Positions 1-10,430 of a stretch of DNA of 64,000 nucleotides are shown piece by piece (positions within the stretch are counted from its first letter, which is position 1; each line of letters begins with the position of its first letter). Origin of the DNA: Rhynchospora pubera (taxonomy: Eukaryota > Streptophyta > Magnoliopsida > Poales > Cyperaceae); contig CM051461.1 of the NCBI GenBank assembly GCA_028095005.1, positions 63,655,840 to 63,719,839 on the forward strand, written 5' to 3'. Position numbers and translations under genes: made by a program. A model generated the notes under the pieces. The model was not told the DNA's origin. It saw only the letters and a list, made by a program, of their open reading frames with translations, and did not search any database.

Positions 1-430
1 TCATTATTATTAATAATTAATATTACTTGTTAAATATTATTAATTATAATAATTAAACTTTGTTATTAATTATGACTTTTTTAATAATTATTGTTACTTA
101 TTAAGTATTATTATTTATTAATTAATATTAATTAATTTTTAATTATTATAAAAATTAATTATTAATGATAATAAGAAATAATTTTATTATTATGAAATAT
201 TATTAATTATTTTTAATTAAATATTATAAATATTATTAATTATTTAATAATAAATCAATATTGTTTATTAATTATTATTATTACTTTTTATATATTATTA
301 TTTATTAATTATAATAATTAATATTTGTTACTAATTATGATTTTTTAATAGTTATTATTACTTATTAAATATTATTATTTATTAATTATTATAGATTATT
401 AAATATAATTATTAATTATTTCTAAGGGGT
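1..430. repeat. AT-only low-complexity tract
   Basis: Nearly pure A and T built from irregular repeats of TTATTAATTATTA-like words on both strands. No reading frame, splice pattern or terminal repeat can be seen. It may be a decayed microsatellite or the AT-rich inside of an element that starts outside the window. Confidence 0.7.
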
Positions 431-600
431 ATTGTTGGAAAAAATATTAAAGGGGACCAATGCATAACTTATGCAACCTATTTAGGTTGCATAACTTATG
501 TACCCTTAAGGCATCTTATGTAAGAGGTATTTGGTGACTTAGGGATACATAACTTAAGTTATACACTCTTTAAGTCACAAACAAACGCCCCCATTGGAAC
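431..600. repeat. Possible degenerate MITE rich in short inverted repeats
   Basis: The segment contains mirrored words around TTGCATAACTTATG and a GTGACTTAG / CTTTAAGTCAC pair. Its outer ends, GGGGTATTGTTGG on the left and CAAACAAACGCCCCC on the right, are imperfect inverses in the style of PIF/Harbinger MITEs. No clear target duplication was found, so the assignment is tentative. Confidence 0.3.
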
Positions 601-700
601 CTACAGTTGTTGTTCAGTCGGAATTAATTATGTAGTGAAAGCTAGTGTGATATCATATATTTAATTAATTTGAAAATGAGCAAATGCTTATCTGAAAATA

Positions 701-2115
701 CCGAAATTATTTTATATAGAATTTTTGACACAAAAAATTTTAATACACAGAATTATTATTTTTTTTTTAATAAGAAGAAAGTTCGAACGCGTTTTATAAA
801 AGCGTACAATCTCTCTCCTTCGTACGCGTTTATAAAACGCGCTCGAAGGCTTCGAACGCGTTTTATAAACGGGTAAGAGGAGAGAGCTTCAGTTACGCCT
901 AAAAAGGCTGGTCAGACTTTCGTACGCGTTTATAAAATGCGTCCGGAGCCTTCGAGCGCGTTTTATAAACGGGTAGGAAGGCGTAAATTTTTCGAAATTG
1001 AGTTATTACCATTTTTTTTCAAAATTAATAGAAAAATTAATGTGAAAATTTAAGTTAAATTTATTTTTAAGATTAAGATTAAATTTACAATTTTTAAAAT
1101 ATCACATTTAATTTCATATTAATCTTATTTAAAAATGACATTAGAATATTAAGTTTGACATTAATATCATTTTGTTTGAATAACTATCAAGAAAGTCACT
1201 TGATTTACTGCATTTCTCTTTTTAATGATTAATTTATGATTTTAAAAACTATTTTAGTAGTTTAGAGTGGTTTTTAGGTTTGCAAACTTTCAAAGTGGAT
1301 TTTGGAGGTCTAGAGAGCGTTTTTTGGCTCCGAAAATGGTCGTTACGGGGTTACACCCCGATAACATGTGTAGATCTCGTCGCTAGCTTTCCGGATTGTG
1401 CTTGATCGCCCCAAACGGACCTTCCTATCAAAAGTTAAGCCTGTTTAAAGTTTTAATGTTCAAAATTTTTTAAAAAATTTATATTTTAATTATTTCCATA
1501 TTATATATTATTTGATTATATATGGCTAACATAAAATAAAAAAAGAGAAGAGACTACAATTCAAAAGATAAGTTTGTAAAATTAAATAGTAAAAATACAG
1601 GGTCGTCGGCGAATAATTATTCAAACAAAATGATATTATAAACATGTTCAAAAAAAAATATGTGTGTGCAATTAAATGCATATAAAATATGTGTGATATA
1701 TTTGTTATATCTATTTAATACATCTTTAATTGGAAATAGAATTTTGAGAATTTTGTAAATATGAAACATGCAGGGACCTTGTTGCAAAATATTATTTTTA
1801 ATAAGTTAAATGCGGCTTGAATGAAAAATATGAAAAACTAATAACACGTTTATAAAACGCGCTCGAAGGCTCCGAACGCGTTTTATAAACGCGTACGAAG
1901 GTCTGACCAGCCGTTTGAGGCGTAACTGAAGCTCTCTCCTCTTACCCGTTTATAAAACACGTTCGAAGCCTTCGAGCGCGTTTTATAAACGCGTACGAAG
2001 GAGAGAGACTGTACGCTTTTATAAAACGCGTTCGAACTTTCTTCTTATTAAAAAAAATAAATAATTCTATGTATTAAAATTTTTTTGTCAAAAATTCTAT
2101 ATAAAATAAAGATGA
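701..2115. mobile_element. MULE-like inverted-repeat element with palindrome-studded arms
   Basis: The 9 bp word CTGAAAATA occurs exactly at 692-700 and 2116-2124 and brackets this 1,415 bp segment. A 9 bp target duplication is the mark of Mutator-superfamily insertion. The ends are inverted repeats of about 300 bp (roughly 707-1000 against 1846-2109). The left end starts CCGAAATT, like the MULE at 10774. Each arm carries five copies of a palindrome close to CGCGTTTATAAAACGCG, ten in all. The interior (about 1010-1845) has no credible reading frame, so the element is non-autonomous. The outermost 19 bp of the two ends have diverged. Confidence 0.7.
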
Positions 2116-2295
2116 CTGAAAATATGTAGGCGACAACGTCGTGTGTAGGAAGGAGTACTCTTACTCTCTCTTTGACTGACAATCTGACATGACTGCCCCA
2201 AAAAGGTGTGCAGCCTTTTGTGCACACCGGAGACTAGTTAAAGAGCTGATCGAGTTGTAACTTGTAACTATTGCTTGAATGAGACTATTACCGAT

Positions 2296-2487
2296 AAATT
2301 CAGATCCGCTGCCGCGCGACACAGCGTGTCGCGCGGTACGCTGGCCGTCTGATTAAGATCCAATGGACAAGGGAGCCCCGTGCATGTAACCTAGATTGAT
2401 AGGCCCGTAAAAAGTGAACCGTCCGATCAAGATCAGACGGCTCGTAGTGCGCTACACGCTGTGTCGCGCAACAGCAGAGTCGGATTG
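2296..2487. mobile_element. 192 bp MULE-type MITE, core family copy 1
   Basis: Flanked by an exact 9 bp duplication, ATTACCGAT, at 2287-2295 and 2488-2496. The terminal inverted repeats contain GCGCGACA and a CACGCTGTGTCGCGC-type palindrome. The centre, read on the minus strand, contains CGGGCCTATCAATCTAGG, shared with the elements at 23321 and 49309. No coding capacity. Confidence 0.75.
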
Positions 2488-3159
2488 ATTACCGATCATC
2501 GTAATCATAACATATATTAATTTGGAGAATTGAATTCGGATCTGAAGATACTGTTGGCGAACAGTATTTTCGGCCGGATTTTTTGTTGCAGCTGAACAAT
2601 ATGTGGTTGCGTATCCAAAAATAAATAAGTTACATTGGTCGCAGAGGATCTGATGTCCATATCATACAATACATGCACACGGACACTCCACCACTCACGC
2701 ACGTGGAACGCCACATAGGCAGAGCCACAGACCTTCACTTCGTCCTTCAAACCCGGCCTATATATACAATATAAAAAATATTTAGATTTTCATTGTGGGA
2801 CTAAGTGGTGACTTGAAAACCGGACAAGCCAAGGTCTCCCATTCTTTTAATCATCTCAATTGCGTTTCGAATGGACATATCCATTTCCGATTTTTCAGAA
2901 AATTGTATTTCAATTTCTTAATTGTTTGAAAGCATTCTAAAACTCATTTTTGCATAAAATTTTATATGCATGCTCACAAAATAATGACGAATTCGGGAGT
3001 GTAAAATTTTTTATTTACATTTTTTTTAAAACATATACCATTAGTTTTGAGAAAAAAATAGTTCGCCTAATATGATAATAGCGATGGAGTACCAATTTAT
3101 TAACAATTAACACTTTTAATTTTTTGTCTTTTATGTTTGCCTTTAAAAATACCAGATAT

Positions 3160-3258
3160 GTCAATATTTTAAATAAAACATGCTAATGATTAAAAAAATT
3201 CAATGGTTGATATAAAATATTTAAAAATAGTTCGCGCAACGCGCGAGAAAACCACTAG
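3160..3258 (+). mobile_element. Helitron 3' terminus (element extends leftward, 5' end not found)
   Basis: A GC-rich hairpin at 3232-3246 (stem TCGCGC, loop AAC, stem GCGCGA) is followed 8 bases later by CTAG and then T. That is the usual Helitron 3' end: a short hairpin, CTRR, and insertion before T. The same hairpin and spacing recur inverted at 6031. The start given is nominal, because the 5' TC end could not be located. Confidence 0.5.
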
Positions 3259-3821
3259 TGTATATAGAAGAAGCATGGCAACTACTCTTACTACTAACTA
3301 ATCAATGAGCACCCACCTACTCGTGTGAACTAATTGGGTTTACCAGCTATATATATATATATATTTCTTATTAAAAAGAAAACTTATGTTTGATATTAAT
3401 TCATTCTAAACGTAGGTCTCAACAACTCAAAAATAAAACAAAAAAAAAACGTAGGCCTCAACAAGAAAAAAAATGAACTTCAGTTAATTCCACTGCAATC
3501 CTTTTTTTTTTTTTTTGAATCCAAAGCAATTCAAGCAAGTTACCAGCATCATTGAGTATTTCCGGTTAAATTTACAGTAGGATTTTTAACTGTGGCGAAC
3601 GGATACCAGTACTATACGCGCAAGCGCTAATTAGTAAGAAAAAAAATTTAGAGTCCGAGATGCTTTCCTGGCCCCCAAATCCCAATCAATTGCCGTCAAT
3701 TAATTTACCAGCACTTTTCATACTCTTCGGTCTTCAGTCTTGGCCTAAAAATAAAAAATATCTCTTTTGGAAAACTTTAATTCCTAAAAGAGAGAGAGTC
3801 GCCTCACCAACTCTCGTGCGT

Positions 3822-3846
3822 CATCATAGGATCATGATTACGAACT
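3822..3846 (+). promoter_or_regulatory. Conserved non-coding block shared by both ZAT upstream regions
   Basis: A 25 bp block ending in ATCATGATTACGAACT lies 1,175 bp before the first ZAT start codon. It recurs with one mismatch at 31358-31382, 1,823 bp before the second. Shared position and orientation suggest the ancestral upstream region was duplicated with the gene. A regulatory role is inferred, not shown. Confidence 0.45.
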
Positions 3847-4068
3847 AATTGCTGCTTAATTAGCCTGTAACAGCCTTCCCTATTTGCATGCACACCGTAA
3901 AACATATTCATTTTATACTTATATATGTATATATAGTTATTCGGACCCTTCGATAGAAGAGCTCAAACCTTCCAGATTTAAAACCCGATACATTAAAACT
4001 ATCTGACTAGTTTTGAACAACTTTTTCAGTGCGTAATTCTAAAAAATTCTGTGAATTTTATTCTCTAT

Positions 4069-4404
4069 GGCTCCATTTGGGCTCCGTTTGGATGGCTTCT
4101 TCCCGGAATAAGGAATAAGAAATAACCACTTTTTATCAATAAATTTATTTCTAACCATCCAAATTCTTCACAAAAGTTACACACTTCCCAATAAATTTAC
4201 CCTTTCCCAATAAATTTCTTCCCTTCTTCCTTCTTCCTACCTTATTCTCAACGCATCCAAACGGAGCCCAATAGGTGTGGGAAGAAGGGAAGAAGTGGAA
4301 AGAAGTATTGGGAAGTGTGTAATTTTGTGAAAAGTTTGAATTGTTTATATTTTTTTTTTCTTCTTCATTCTTCCTACTTCTTCTCAACGCATCCAAATGG
4401 AGGC
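4069..4404. mobile_element. GTTTGGAT-type MITE carrying a nested copy of the same family
   Basis: Outer ends GGCTCCATTTGG and CCAAATGGAGGC are inverted repeats flanked by TAT on both sides (4066-4068 and 4405-4407). A second copy, about 4080-4268, with ends GGCTCCGTTTGGAT and ATCCAAACGGAGCC, sits inside the left end of the first. Both carry the family's inner sequence around TTACACACTTCCCAATA. It lies about 600 bp upstream of the first ZAT gene. The family resembles PIF/Harbinger MITEs, but its 3 bp duplications are not restricted to TWA. Confidence 0.7.
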
Positions 4405-4721
4405 TATATAGAATTGAATTGGACGTGATTGATAATTAAATTAATTCTGTTCAAGAAACCTAGCTTGTAAAATGAGGACTAACTTAATTTATTTTTCGGC
4501 ACAAGCCCGTGCAAAGTATTATATCAGAACACAACTTTTCAAAAGACTTGCATATGCCCAAAAGAAAAGGAAGAAATGACGAAAGCAAAGACCAAATGTA
4601 AAGGAAAGTTGAGAAAAATAGCTTGAGCCCTGCAAGTCTGCAACTACCATCTCACTCACATGTACAGTTCCATCCTGCCTAAATTAATTCTCAGTAAGTT
4701 TCACACTTTTACTGGATTTAG

Positions 4722-4745
4722 TTGCTACATTTAGCACACCAACCT
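4722..4745 (+). promoter_or_regulatory. Conserved proximal promoter block of the ZAT pair, copy 1
   Basis: GCTACATTTAGCACACCAACC here matches a block at 32980-33005 upstream of the second ZAT gene with few changes. It stands about 130 bp upstream of the TATA box. It is either a functional promoter element or residual duplication identity. Confidence 0.4.
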
Positions 4746-4862
4746 ATATGGTGTGGTGATGTATGCTTCTGACTTCCGAGTTCCAGTTCCTAATGTTCCT
4801 CTTATTTATTATTAATTAATTTATTTATTTATTTGTTTTCTACCAACAATTCATGATCACCC

Positions 4863-4870
4863 TATATATA
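4863..4870 (+). promoter_or_regulatory. TATA box of the first ZAT gene
   Basis: TATATATA preceded by CC and followed by CCCC lies about 155 bp before the start codon. The second ZAT gene has the same arrangement, with a leader of similar length. Confidence 0.6.
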
Positions 4871-5020
4871 CCCCACTAAAGTCTCCTCCTTTCTTCTCCC
4901 TCTAATTCATATTTTCTTCCTGTCTTATATAATTCCTTCTCCCTCCTTAATTAAGTCCTAACATTAACATCAATCACAAGCATTACATCGATCTTTCATT
5001 CCTTTTAATTACATCGCATC

Positions 5021-5518
5021 ATGACTAGCTCCATGATGAAGAACCACATTATCCAACAAGCCGATGATGAGCCAACTGACAACTTTCACATGGCAAAGAC
5101 TCTGATGCTTCCCTCAAGAAGCAACAACCGCCGCATGTTTGAGTGCAAGACGTGCAACCGGCAATTCCCGTCCTTTCAGGCACTGGGTGGCCACAGGGCC
5201 AGCCACAAGAAATCCCGCCACACTGAGTCTGAAGAGACCCAAGTGCCACCGGAGACAACCAAGCCACGCGTGCACGAGTGTGCAATATGCGGGCTCGAGT
5301 TCTCTCTTGGCCAGGCACTGGGAGGCCACATGAGGAGGCACCGTGCCAACGGAGAAGGTGGAAATGTAGTAAGTAAACGAGTAATGTCAGGTTTGGATTT
5401 GGATTTGAATCTGGCTCCGCCAGAAGAAGATGCCGATTGCCATGAGGGAATAGATTTGGAATTGCACCTTGACCTCGCGCTGGCGGAGAAGGTCAGATTT
5501 GTAGAATGGCTGCACTAG
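5021..5518 (+). CDS. ZAT11/ZAT12-like C2H2 zinc-finger transcriptional repressor
   Basis: A single-exon frame of 165 residues. Two plant-type fingers each contain the QALGGH signature: Cys42, Cys45, His58, His62 and Cys87, Cys90, His103, His107. Near the C-terminus LDLDLNLAPP (125-134) is an EAR repression motif of the DLN type. These features and the length place it with the C1-2i ZAT proteins, nuclear repressors usually induced by stress. The start is the first ATG after a TATA box and an AT-rich leader, and the paralogue at 33205 starts at the same residue. The N-terminus has a conserved hydrophobic patch (about 25-31) rather than a nuclear-localisation cluster. No frameshift or stop is seen, so it looks functional. 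Which ZAT it is orthologous to cannot be told from sequence alone. Confidence 0.95.
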   Translation: MTSSMMKNHIIQQADDEPTDNFHMAKTLMLPSRSNNRRMFECKTCNRQFPSFQALGGHRASHKKSRHTESEETQVPPETTKPRVHECAICGLEFSLGQALGGHMRRHRANGEGGNVVSKRVMSGLDLDLNLAPPEEDADCHEGIDLELHLDLALAEKVRFVEWLH

Positions 5519-6030
5519 CTAGCTCTCACAAGTCACAACTGACGACTTGGTCTTATTTTTCTTTTAGTATTTAATTTTTTATCGTTTCTGTGGTTTCTGA
5601 TTTTGCTTTTGGGGTTTAATTAATTAAACTTATTATTATTAATATTATTATTAGTAGTTTAAAAGAATGACGTACACATATATTATTAGAATTTAGAAGA
5701 GGTGCTCTTTAAATTGCCTTCTTTATTTGTGGTGTATATTTATCTCTCTCATCTCTCTAATGGTTATGTTACTGTACGTGGATCATCAGCTATATATACT
5801 CTTTAAAAAAAATGAAAGCGGCTCTGTCTTTTTTTTAAAAGTGTGAAGAGACGAATTAGCTTAATTAACAGTACTTGTGACTTGTCAAATTGATTCCCAT
5901 TAGAAGTGTATTTTGAGACGGTGAAATATGTAATAAAAAGGGATCGGGGTCAAGTTTATTTGGTATATGTGGACCTTGGCCGGATTGAATATGCGGAAGC
6001 GGAACAAAGAAAGAAAGGGTTAATTAGTCA

Positions 6031-6090
6031 CTAGTGCTAATTTCGCGCGTTGCGCGATTTATTTTTTTCTATTGATTGTCAATGATTATT
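6031..6090 (-). mobile_element. Helitron 3' terminus (minus strand, element extends rightward)
   Basis: Read on the minus strand, hairpin stem TCGCGC, loop AAC, stem GCGCGA (6043-6057) is followed by 8 bases, CTAG and T. It is the same family as the terminus at 3258 but in opposite orientation, so the two 3' ends face each other across the ZAT gene. The 5' end was not found and the right limit is nominal. Confidence 0.5.
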
Positions 6091-6165
6091 TGTGAACTAT
6101 TATCGAATATGTTGCATATTTGTGAACTATTATCGAATATGTTGCACATTTGTGAACTAATCAAT
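6089..6165. repeat. 30 bp tandem repeat, about 2.5 copies
   Basis: The word TGTGAACTATTATCGAATAT begins at 6091 and 6121, and a partial third copy begins at 6151, giving a 30 bp period. It lies just inside the Helitron terminus at 6031. Confidence 0.75.
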
Positions 6166-7319
6166 AACAAAGTGTACATTTTAGAGACGGCATAATTTGT
6201 AAACCAAATACGTTGCATAATTTCTATGAACTAATATAATATATCTCAAGGATGAGACTTGCCTTGGAAAACTTTGGACATAAGGTGTGATTTAGGACTA
6301 AATTTGACAGATATTTGAAATCAATAGCAACTCTCTCAGTATCGCTATTTCCTTCTTTACAAAATAGCTATTTCATCCATGCTGGTGGCTGTGAAATTGT
6401 TTCTCCCCTGGCTGTTCTTAGCAATAGGGATCTAAAACAAAGAAAAAAAAAGTGATAACTTTAGCTACTAATTATCTAATTGTTCTAGACAGATTCACTT
6501 CAAGTTGGCACCAGACCCTGGTACATTAACAATACCATCCTTTACCAGAACCCAATTTTTAAACTTAGAGCTCTAAATTAAACCTTACAATACTATACTT
6601 TTACCAGAACCCAACTTTTGAACTCATCTAATGGTCTCAATTAAACCTTAATCCTTAGCTATACCCTTAACTATATGCGACCAAGCTTCTAATAACATAA
6701 TACAATTAGTACCAATCAAAGAATTCTTAAAATAGAGCTCAGGTTATGTAAAGTGTTGACAATTACATCAATTTCTTTTAACAATAGTATTCTTAAAATA
6801 TAAAATAAAGTACCATAAATTGAATCAAAATCAAAATCAGCTCTTCCTTGTCCCCTTCATCCATGAGCTTGAAACTTGAAAATTGAATCAAAATCAGAAA
6901 CCACTGTAGAAAAATATAAAGAGGAGAGGGATCAGCTACTGTATTGTTATCATAAAATGGTTTCTACCATAACTTTAATAAACATTCTTGAGAAACATGT
7001 ACATATTAAATTTTGTATAATCAAGGGTCCTAACAGCAAAACGAAACAAAACAACACAACCAAATGAGAATAAAAAAAGGATAAATTTTAAAAGAGCGCA
7101 GCTGGAAATCCATATGTGATAACCATCAACTTAGGTTCAAAGCAAACATTTAGCGTGAAATGAATACAACAAAGAAAACACAACTCCCAAACCTGGACCA
7201 AATGCCAACACTATAAGCAACATGATACAAATTACATACTTATTTGCGGTTTTCTACTCTCCGTTGCCATGCAATAGTTGAACCTCTTCAGCCAGCAGGT
7301 ACCAAGATACAAATTAAAC

Positions 7320-8495
7320 CTCTTTAATATCATTGTATAGCTGATCCTACAAATCAAGAATATAGAATCATGAGATTTTGAAATTTTAAAAAGCAACATA
7401 TGCTGCTGCCAAGAGTTACAATATAGCTATTATTTTGTTTGCATGGCAATAATTGAAACCATATAACCATCAAAAGTCAAAACTACAAAACAATATGAAA
7501 AAATATATAGCATAAAGAGTTACATAATATGCCAATATGCCAAAATTCCTTAAGTTGCCAAGTCATTTAGGACAATTTACATGAAAATTGAAAATAATTT
7601 ACTGAATCAAGTGAAAGAAAAAAGAAGATAAAGGGTAACGTGTATTACATGTTCACTTGATAGGCCTTGCAATGAATTTGCTAAGCCATGACCTGCACAA
7701 TCAATGTAGAATGTCAACAACATGTGTATAAATTTTCTTCAATAATAGAATATTCTGACGGCTAGATTTGATAAATATCATAAAGCTGTTCAACTTATTA
7801 TCAATGGAACCCAACCCTGTTTATAAAAGTAGTAAGCAATAGTGTAATTAAGTAAGACACTTCAAATGCAGATCGAAGCAACAGTGCCTTTTCTAATAAT
7901 GTTTGCAGGTACTTGCCTTGTGCTTCTATTCTTAGCTGAAGATGTCTTTGTACCTGGTTTCATGAATCAATAATAATAACATCATAATAAGTTTACCGGC
8001 CTTTTTATATCAACACAAAGAGCTTTTGTACTGATGCAGTATTGTTACTGTCAAACATAAGTAGCAAATCATATACTTGTGAGTTGTGACGTATCGCCAC
8101 TATAAAAATGGTTTTCTGCTAAAGAATTGATAGATACCATTTCTGTAGAAATTTTGCGTTGACTAAAAAATTGAAATATATATGAAGCAAGGTCGTGCAA
8201 TTTGTATTGGAGGCACTATTAGAATGTACCTAATTCTATTTCCAACAACCAAATTAATTGATTTTTTTAATCAGTAAAACTATTAGGAAATGCATGACTT
8301 TTATGAAAAAATAATGTGACCATCCACATTTATAACCAGTTTACGGAAGCTGATCTTAATGGAAAGAAATGTACATATAAGTAATAATGCTATTTTGAAA
8401 CAAAGATATTTGAAGGTGTAAAATGTCTAATATACCTCTAGTTGTTTATGTAGCTGTCTCTATACTTCGATCTTCATTTGAAATGTCTTACTTAT
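7320..8495 (-). pseudogene. MYB-CC (PHR1-like) transcription factor relic, coiled-coil exons only
   Basis: Two minus-strand segments with splice signals read as the MYB-CC coiled-coil signature. The first, 8495-8436 (acceptor TAG, donor GTATAT, 60 nt), gives QMKIEV, a stop, then RQLHKQLE. The second, 7953 to about 7861 (acceptor CCAG), gives VQRHLQLRIEAQGKYLQ followed by TLLEKA. In the family these parts are contiguous across an intron at exactly this place. The TAG inside the first segment replaces a normally conserved Gln codon. Smaller candidate exons follow near 7640-7692 and 7320-7350. No MYB DNA-binding exon was found upstream, so this is a truncated, inactivated copy. The remaining uncertainty is its extent. 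Confidence 0.6.
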
Positions 8496-8661
8496 CTACA
8501 TAGTTTTGAAATAAGTATTTAGGCTACATTATCAAATGAGTTTGCAGTTTTGCATCACCTAAGAAATGGATCAAGCAATGGTTTAGTTTATTCATCTAAA
8601 CCAAATTCACAATAATCTACAAAATTCATAAATCCTTACCGTCTTCAAATCGTAACAATAA

Positions 8662-9583
8662 GGGTGTGTTTGGAAGTGTGGTGAATAAGAATAGAATAGC
8701 TTGTTTTTGAATAAGGATGTTGAATAAGGGATGGTGAAGAATTGCTTATTCATGTAATTCTCAATGTTGTTTGGATGGTTAAATAAGAATAAGAATAAGA
8801 AAAAATATAAAATAATAATTTATTGTTTATATTTTTCATCTAACTTCGCAACTATTTTTTTCAATTTATTTTCGTGCTACCTCAATGGTTATATTCTTAC
8901 ATCAGTTTGTACACCAAGTTTCATTTATTATCAAATTAAAATTAATGTCTGAAAATTTGAACCGCTGGATCAGAAATTAATCAATAAAAGAAGGAATGGA
9001 TAGGTCCAGTTTAGACCCTTCTTCTTCTCTCCCTCTTAGCCGATCCCACCATCCATTTCCCTTTTGTCTTCTTTCTCCTCCGTTCCTTTGTCTCGAGAAT
9101 CTCTCTCTCCTCTCTCTCGAGACCATGCTTGTCTGTTGTTGTGGACTGGTGAGAGGTGGGGATTTCGGTGTGGGGTGAGCTGTTTCGTGTGCGAGTGCCA
9201 CTTTCTTCTTCCTCCTTGTGATGGCATGCGCTGAGTCATCCCACTCTCTCTCTGTTTGAGGTTGAGTGAAGTCAGGCACTTGAGTTGAAGGGGAGTGCGT
9301 CATTGTTGGTTAGTACCGGCAATGATTAGAGAAGAGAAAGACAACGGTAGGAAAAAATGAAAAATAGTTTCCCTTCGAATCTCTATTATTTAATAAGATG
9401 ATGAAAGAATATTTTAATATTTCTAGCGGGTCATGAGAACAGTTCCGAACTTAGTTCCAGCATTTTGTTGGAATTAGAATAAGCAACAGAACAAGCAATT
9501 CTCCTTGTTCTGAAGTATGTTTGGTGACATCTAGAATTGCTAGTTCTGAATAACAGCTTATTCTGTGGGTTCCAAACACGCCC
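8662..9583. mobile_element. PIF/Harbinger-like non-autonomous element, 922 bp
   Basis: Terminal inverted repeats GGGTGTGTTTGGAA and TTCCAAACACGCCC are flanked by TAA on both sides (8659-8661 and 9584-9586), the canonical PIF/Harbinger target site. No transposase is visible. The central 8996-9300 is CT-rich and more GC-rich than its surroundings. Its longest frame (minus, 108 codons, 9303-8977) is arginine- and serine-rich and low in complexity, so it may be captured host DNA rather than a gene. Confidence 0.7.
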
Positions 9584-9984
9584 TAAGATAATTATATCTA
9601 AGAGAAACACCAACAATTAAATTAATTTGCAGAAAATACCTCAAACAAAGCACCAATTTTTGGGTCAAAATACCTCAATCAGATTTAGAATTTGTAGAAA
9701 ACAAAGGTAGGAGAGATGACCTGCTATGGGAGCGCCTGGCTGCGCACGGGACCGTGCTTATGGTCAACGTCGCCATGAGAAAGGTGGTGAGCAGATCTAG
9801 AGAAAAATAGCAAAGAGGTCAGTAGGTGGATGGATTTGAGAGGAGAAAGGGTCCAAGTGGATGAGGCGGAGTTCGGATGAGATTTGGTGCCGGCTATTTG
9901 CTGTAAAAGGTGGAGGAGGTGGAGAGATTAGGAACTTCGCTAAAATTTTAAAAATAACCAGATTGTCTAACACAAACCTCGAGC

Positions 9985-10182
9985 TTAGCTTGAAGTTCCT
10001 CTCTCCGTAGTCCAGCCGCAACTCGCAATAAGCATCATATCCTCCAGAATCTCTTCACGGACACGCTCCTGCAAGGATGCCCAAATCGGAGTTCGCCTGG
10101 AAGAGGAGCAGGCGATCTGCTCATCAATAGAGAGGGCGGTGAGAGCGGAGGTCGGAGGTTTCTTTTTCACCCTCAAAGCCAT
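9985..10182 (-). pseudogene. Possible first exon of an unidentified gene, probably a fragment
   Basis: From an ATG at 10182 the minus strand reads MALRVKKKPPTSALTALSID and continues to an amphipathic stretch containing PIWASLQERVREEILED, then stops after 65 residues. A second frame through the same end reads plausibly to a donor-like CGAG/GTTTGT, which suggests a small frameshift near 10040. The base composition is more GC-rich than the flanks. I do not recognise the protein. It could be a captured exon or chance. Confidence 0.25.
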
Positions 10183-10389
10183 GCTGAAAAATGAAGGAAA
10201 AGAGGAGAGGAGAGAGGGACGGATGGGAAGGGATGTGATGCAAAAGAGACTTGCTCCGTACACGGCCCATACGCCTCTGTCGTCGTTGACTGGGTAGTGG
10301 CAAGAAAAGAAGAGGGAGGCAGAAGAATCCAGAAGAAACGCATCGAACGGAGACGATGGAATGGATCACACGGACGGACCAGATCGAAG

Positions 10390-10430
10390 AACTGTGCTAA
10401 CTACAGTAAAATGCGCTCTCACGTGCATCG
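10390..10430 (-). mobile_element. Possible decayed Helitron 3' end
   Basis: On the minus strand the imperfect hairpin CGTGCGATGCACG is followed by an AT-rich spacer and TACTGTAGT, close to the usual TACTAGT ending. The required CTRR is not intact, so this is weak. Confidence 0.2.

Larger units (their letters stand above)
2497..4068. other. Intergenic DNA upstream of the first ZAT gene
   Basis: No coding region is supported here. It holds the Helitron terminus near 3258, homopolymer runs, and a short non-coding block at 3822-3846 containing ATCATGATTACGAACT that is repeated upstream of the second ZAT gene. Small frames such as the one near 3660 have no recognisable protein. Confidence 0.5.
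5519..7260. other. Intergenic DNA between the first ZAT gene and the MYB-CC relic
   Basis: Apart from the ZAT 3' untranslated region, the Helitron end and the 30 bp repeat, this is AT-rich sequence with no supported gene. The 63-codon frame at 6876-7067 has no recognisable features. Confidence 0.5.
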
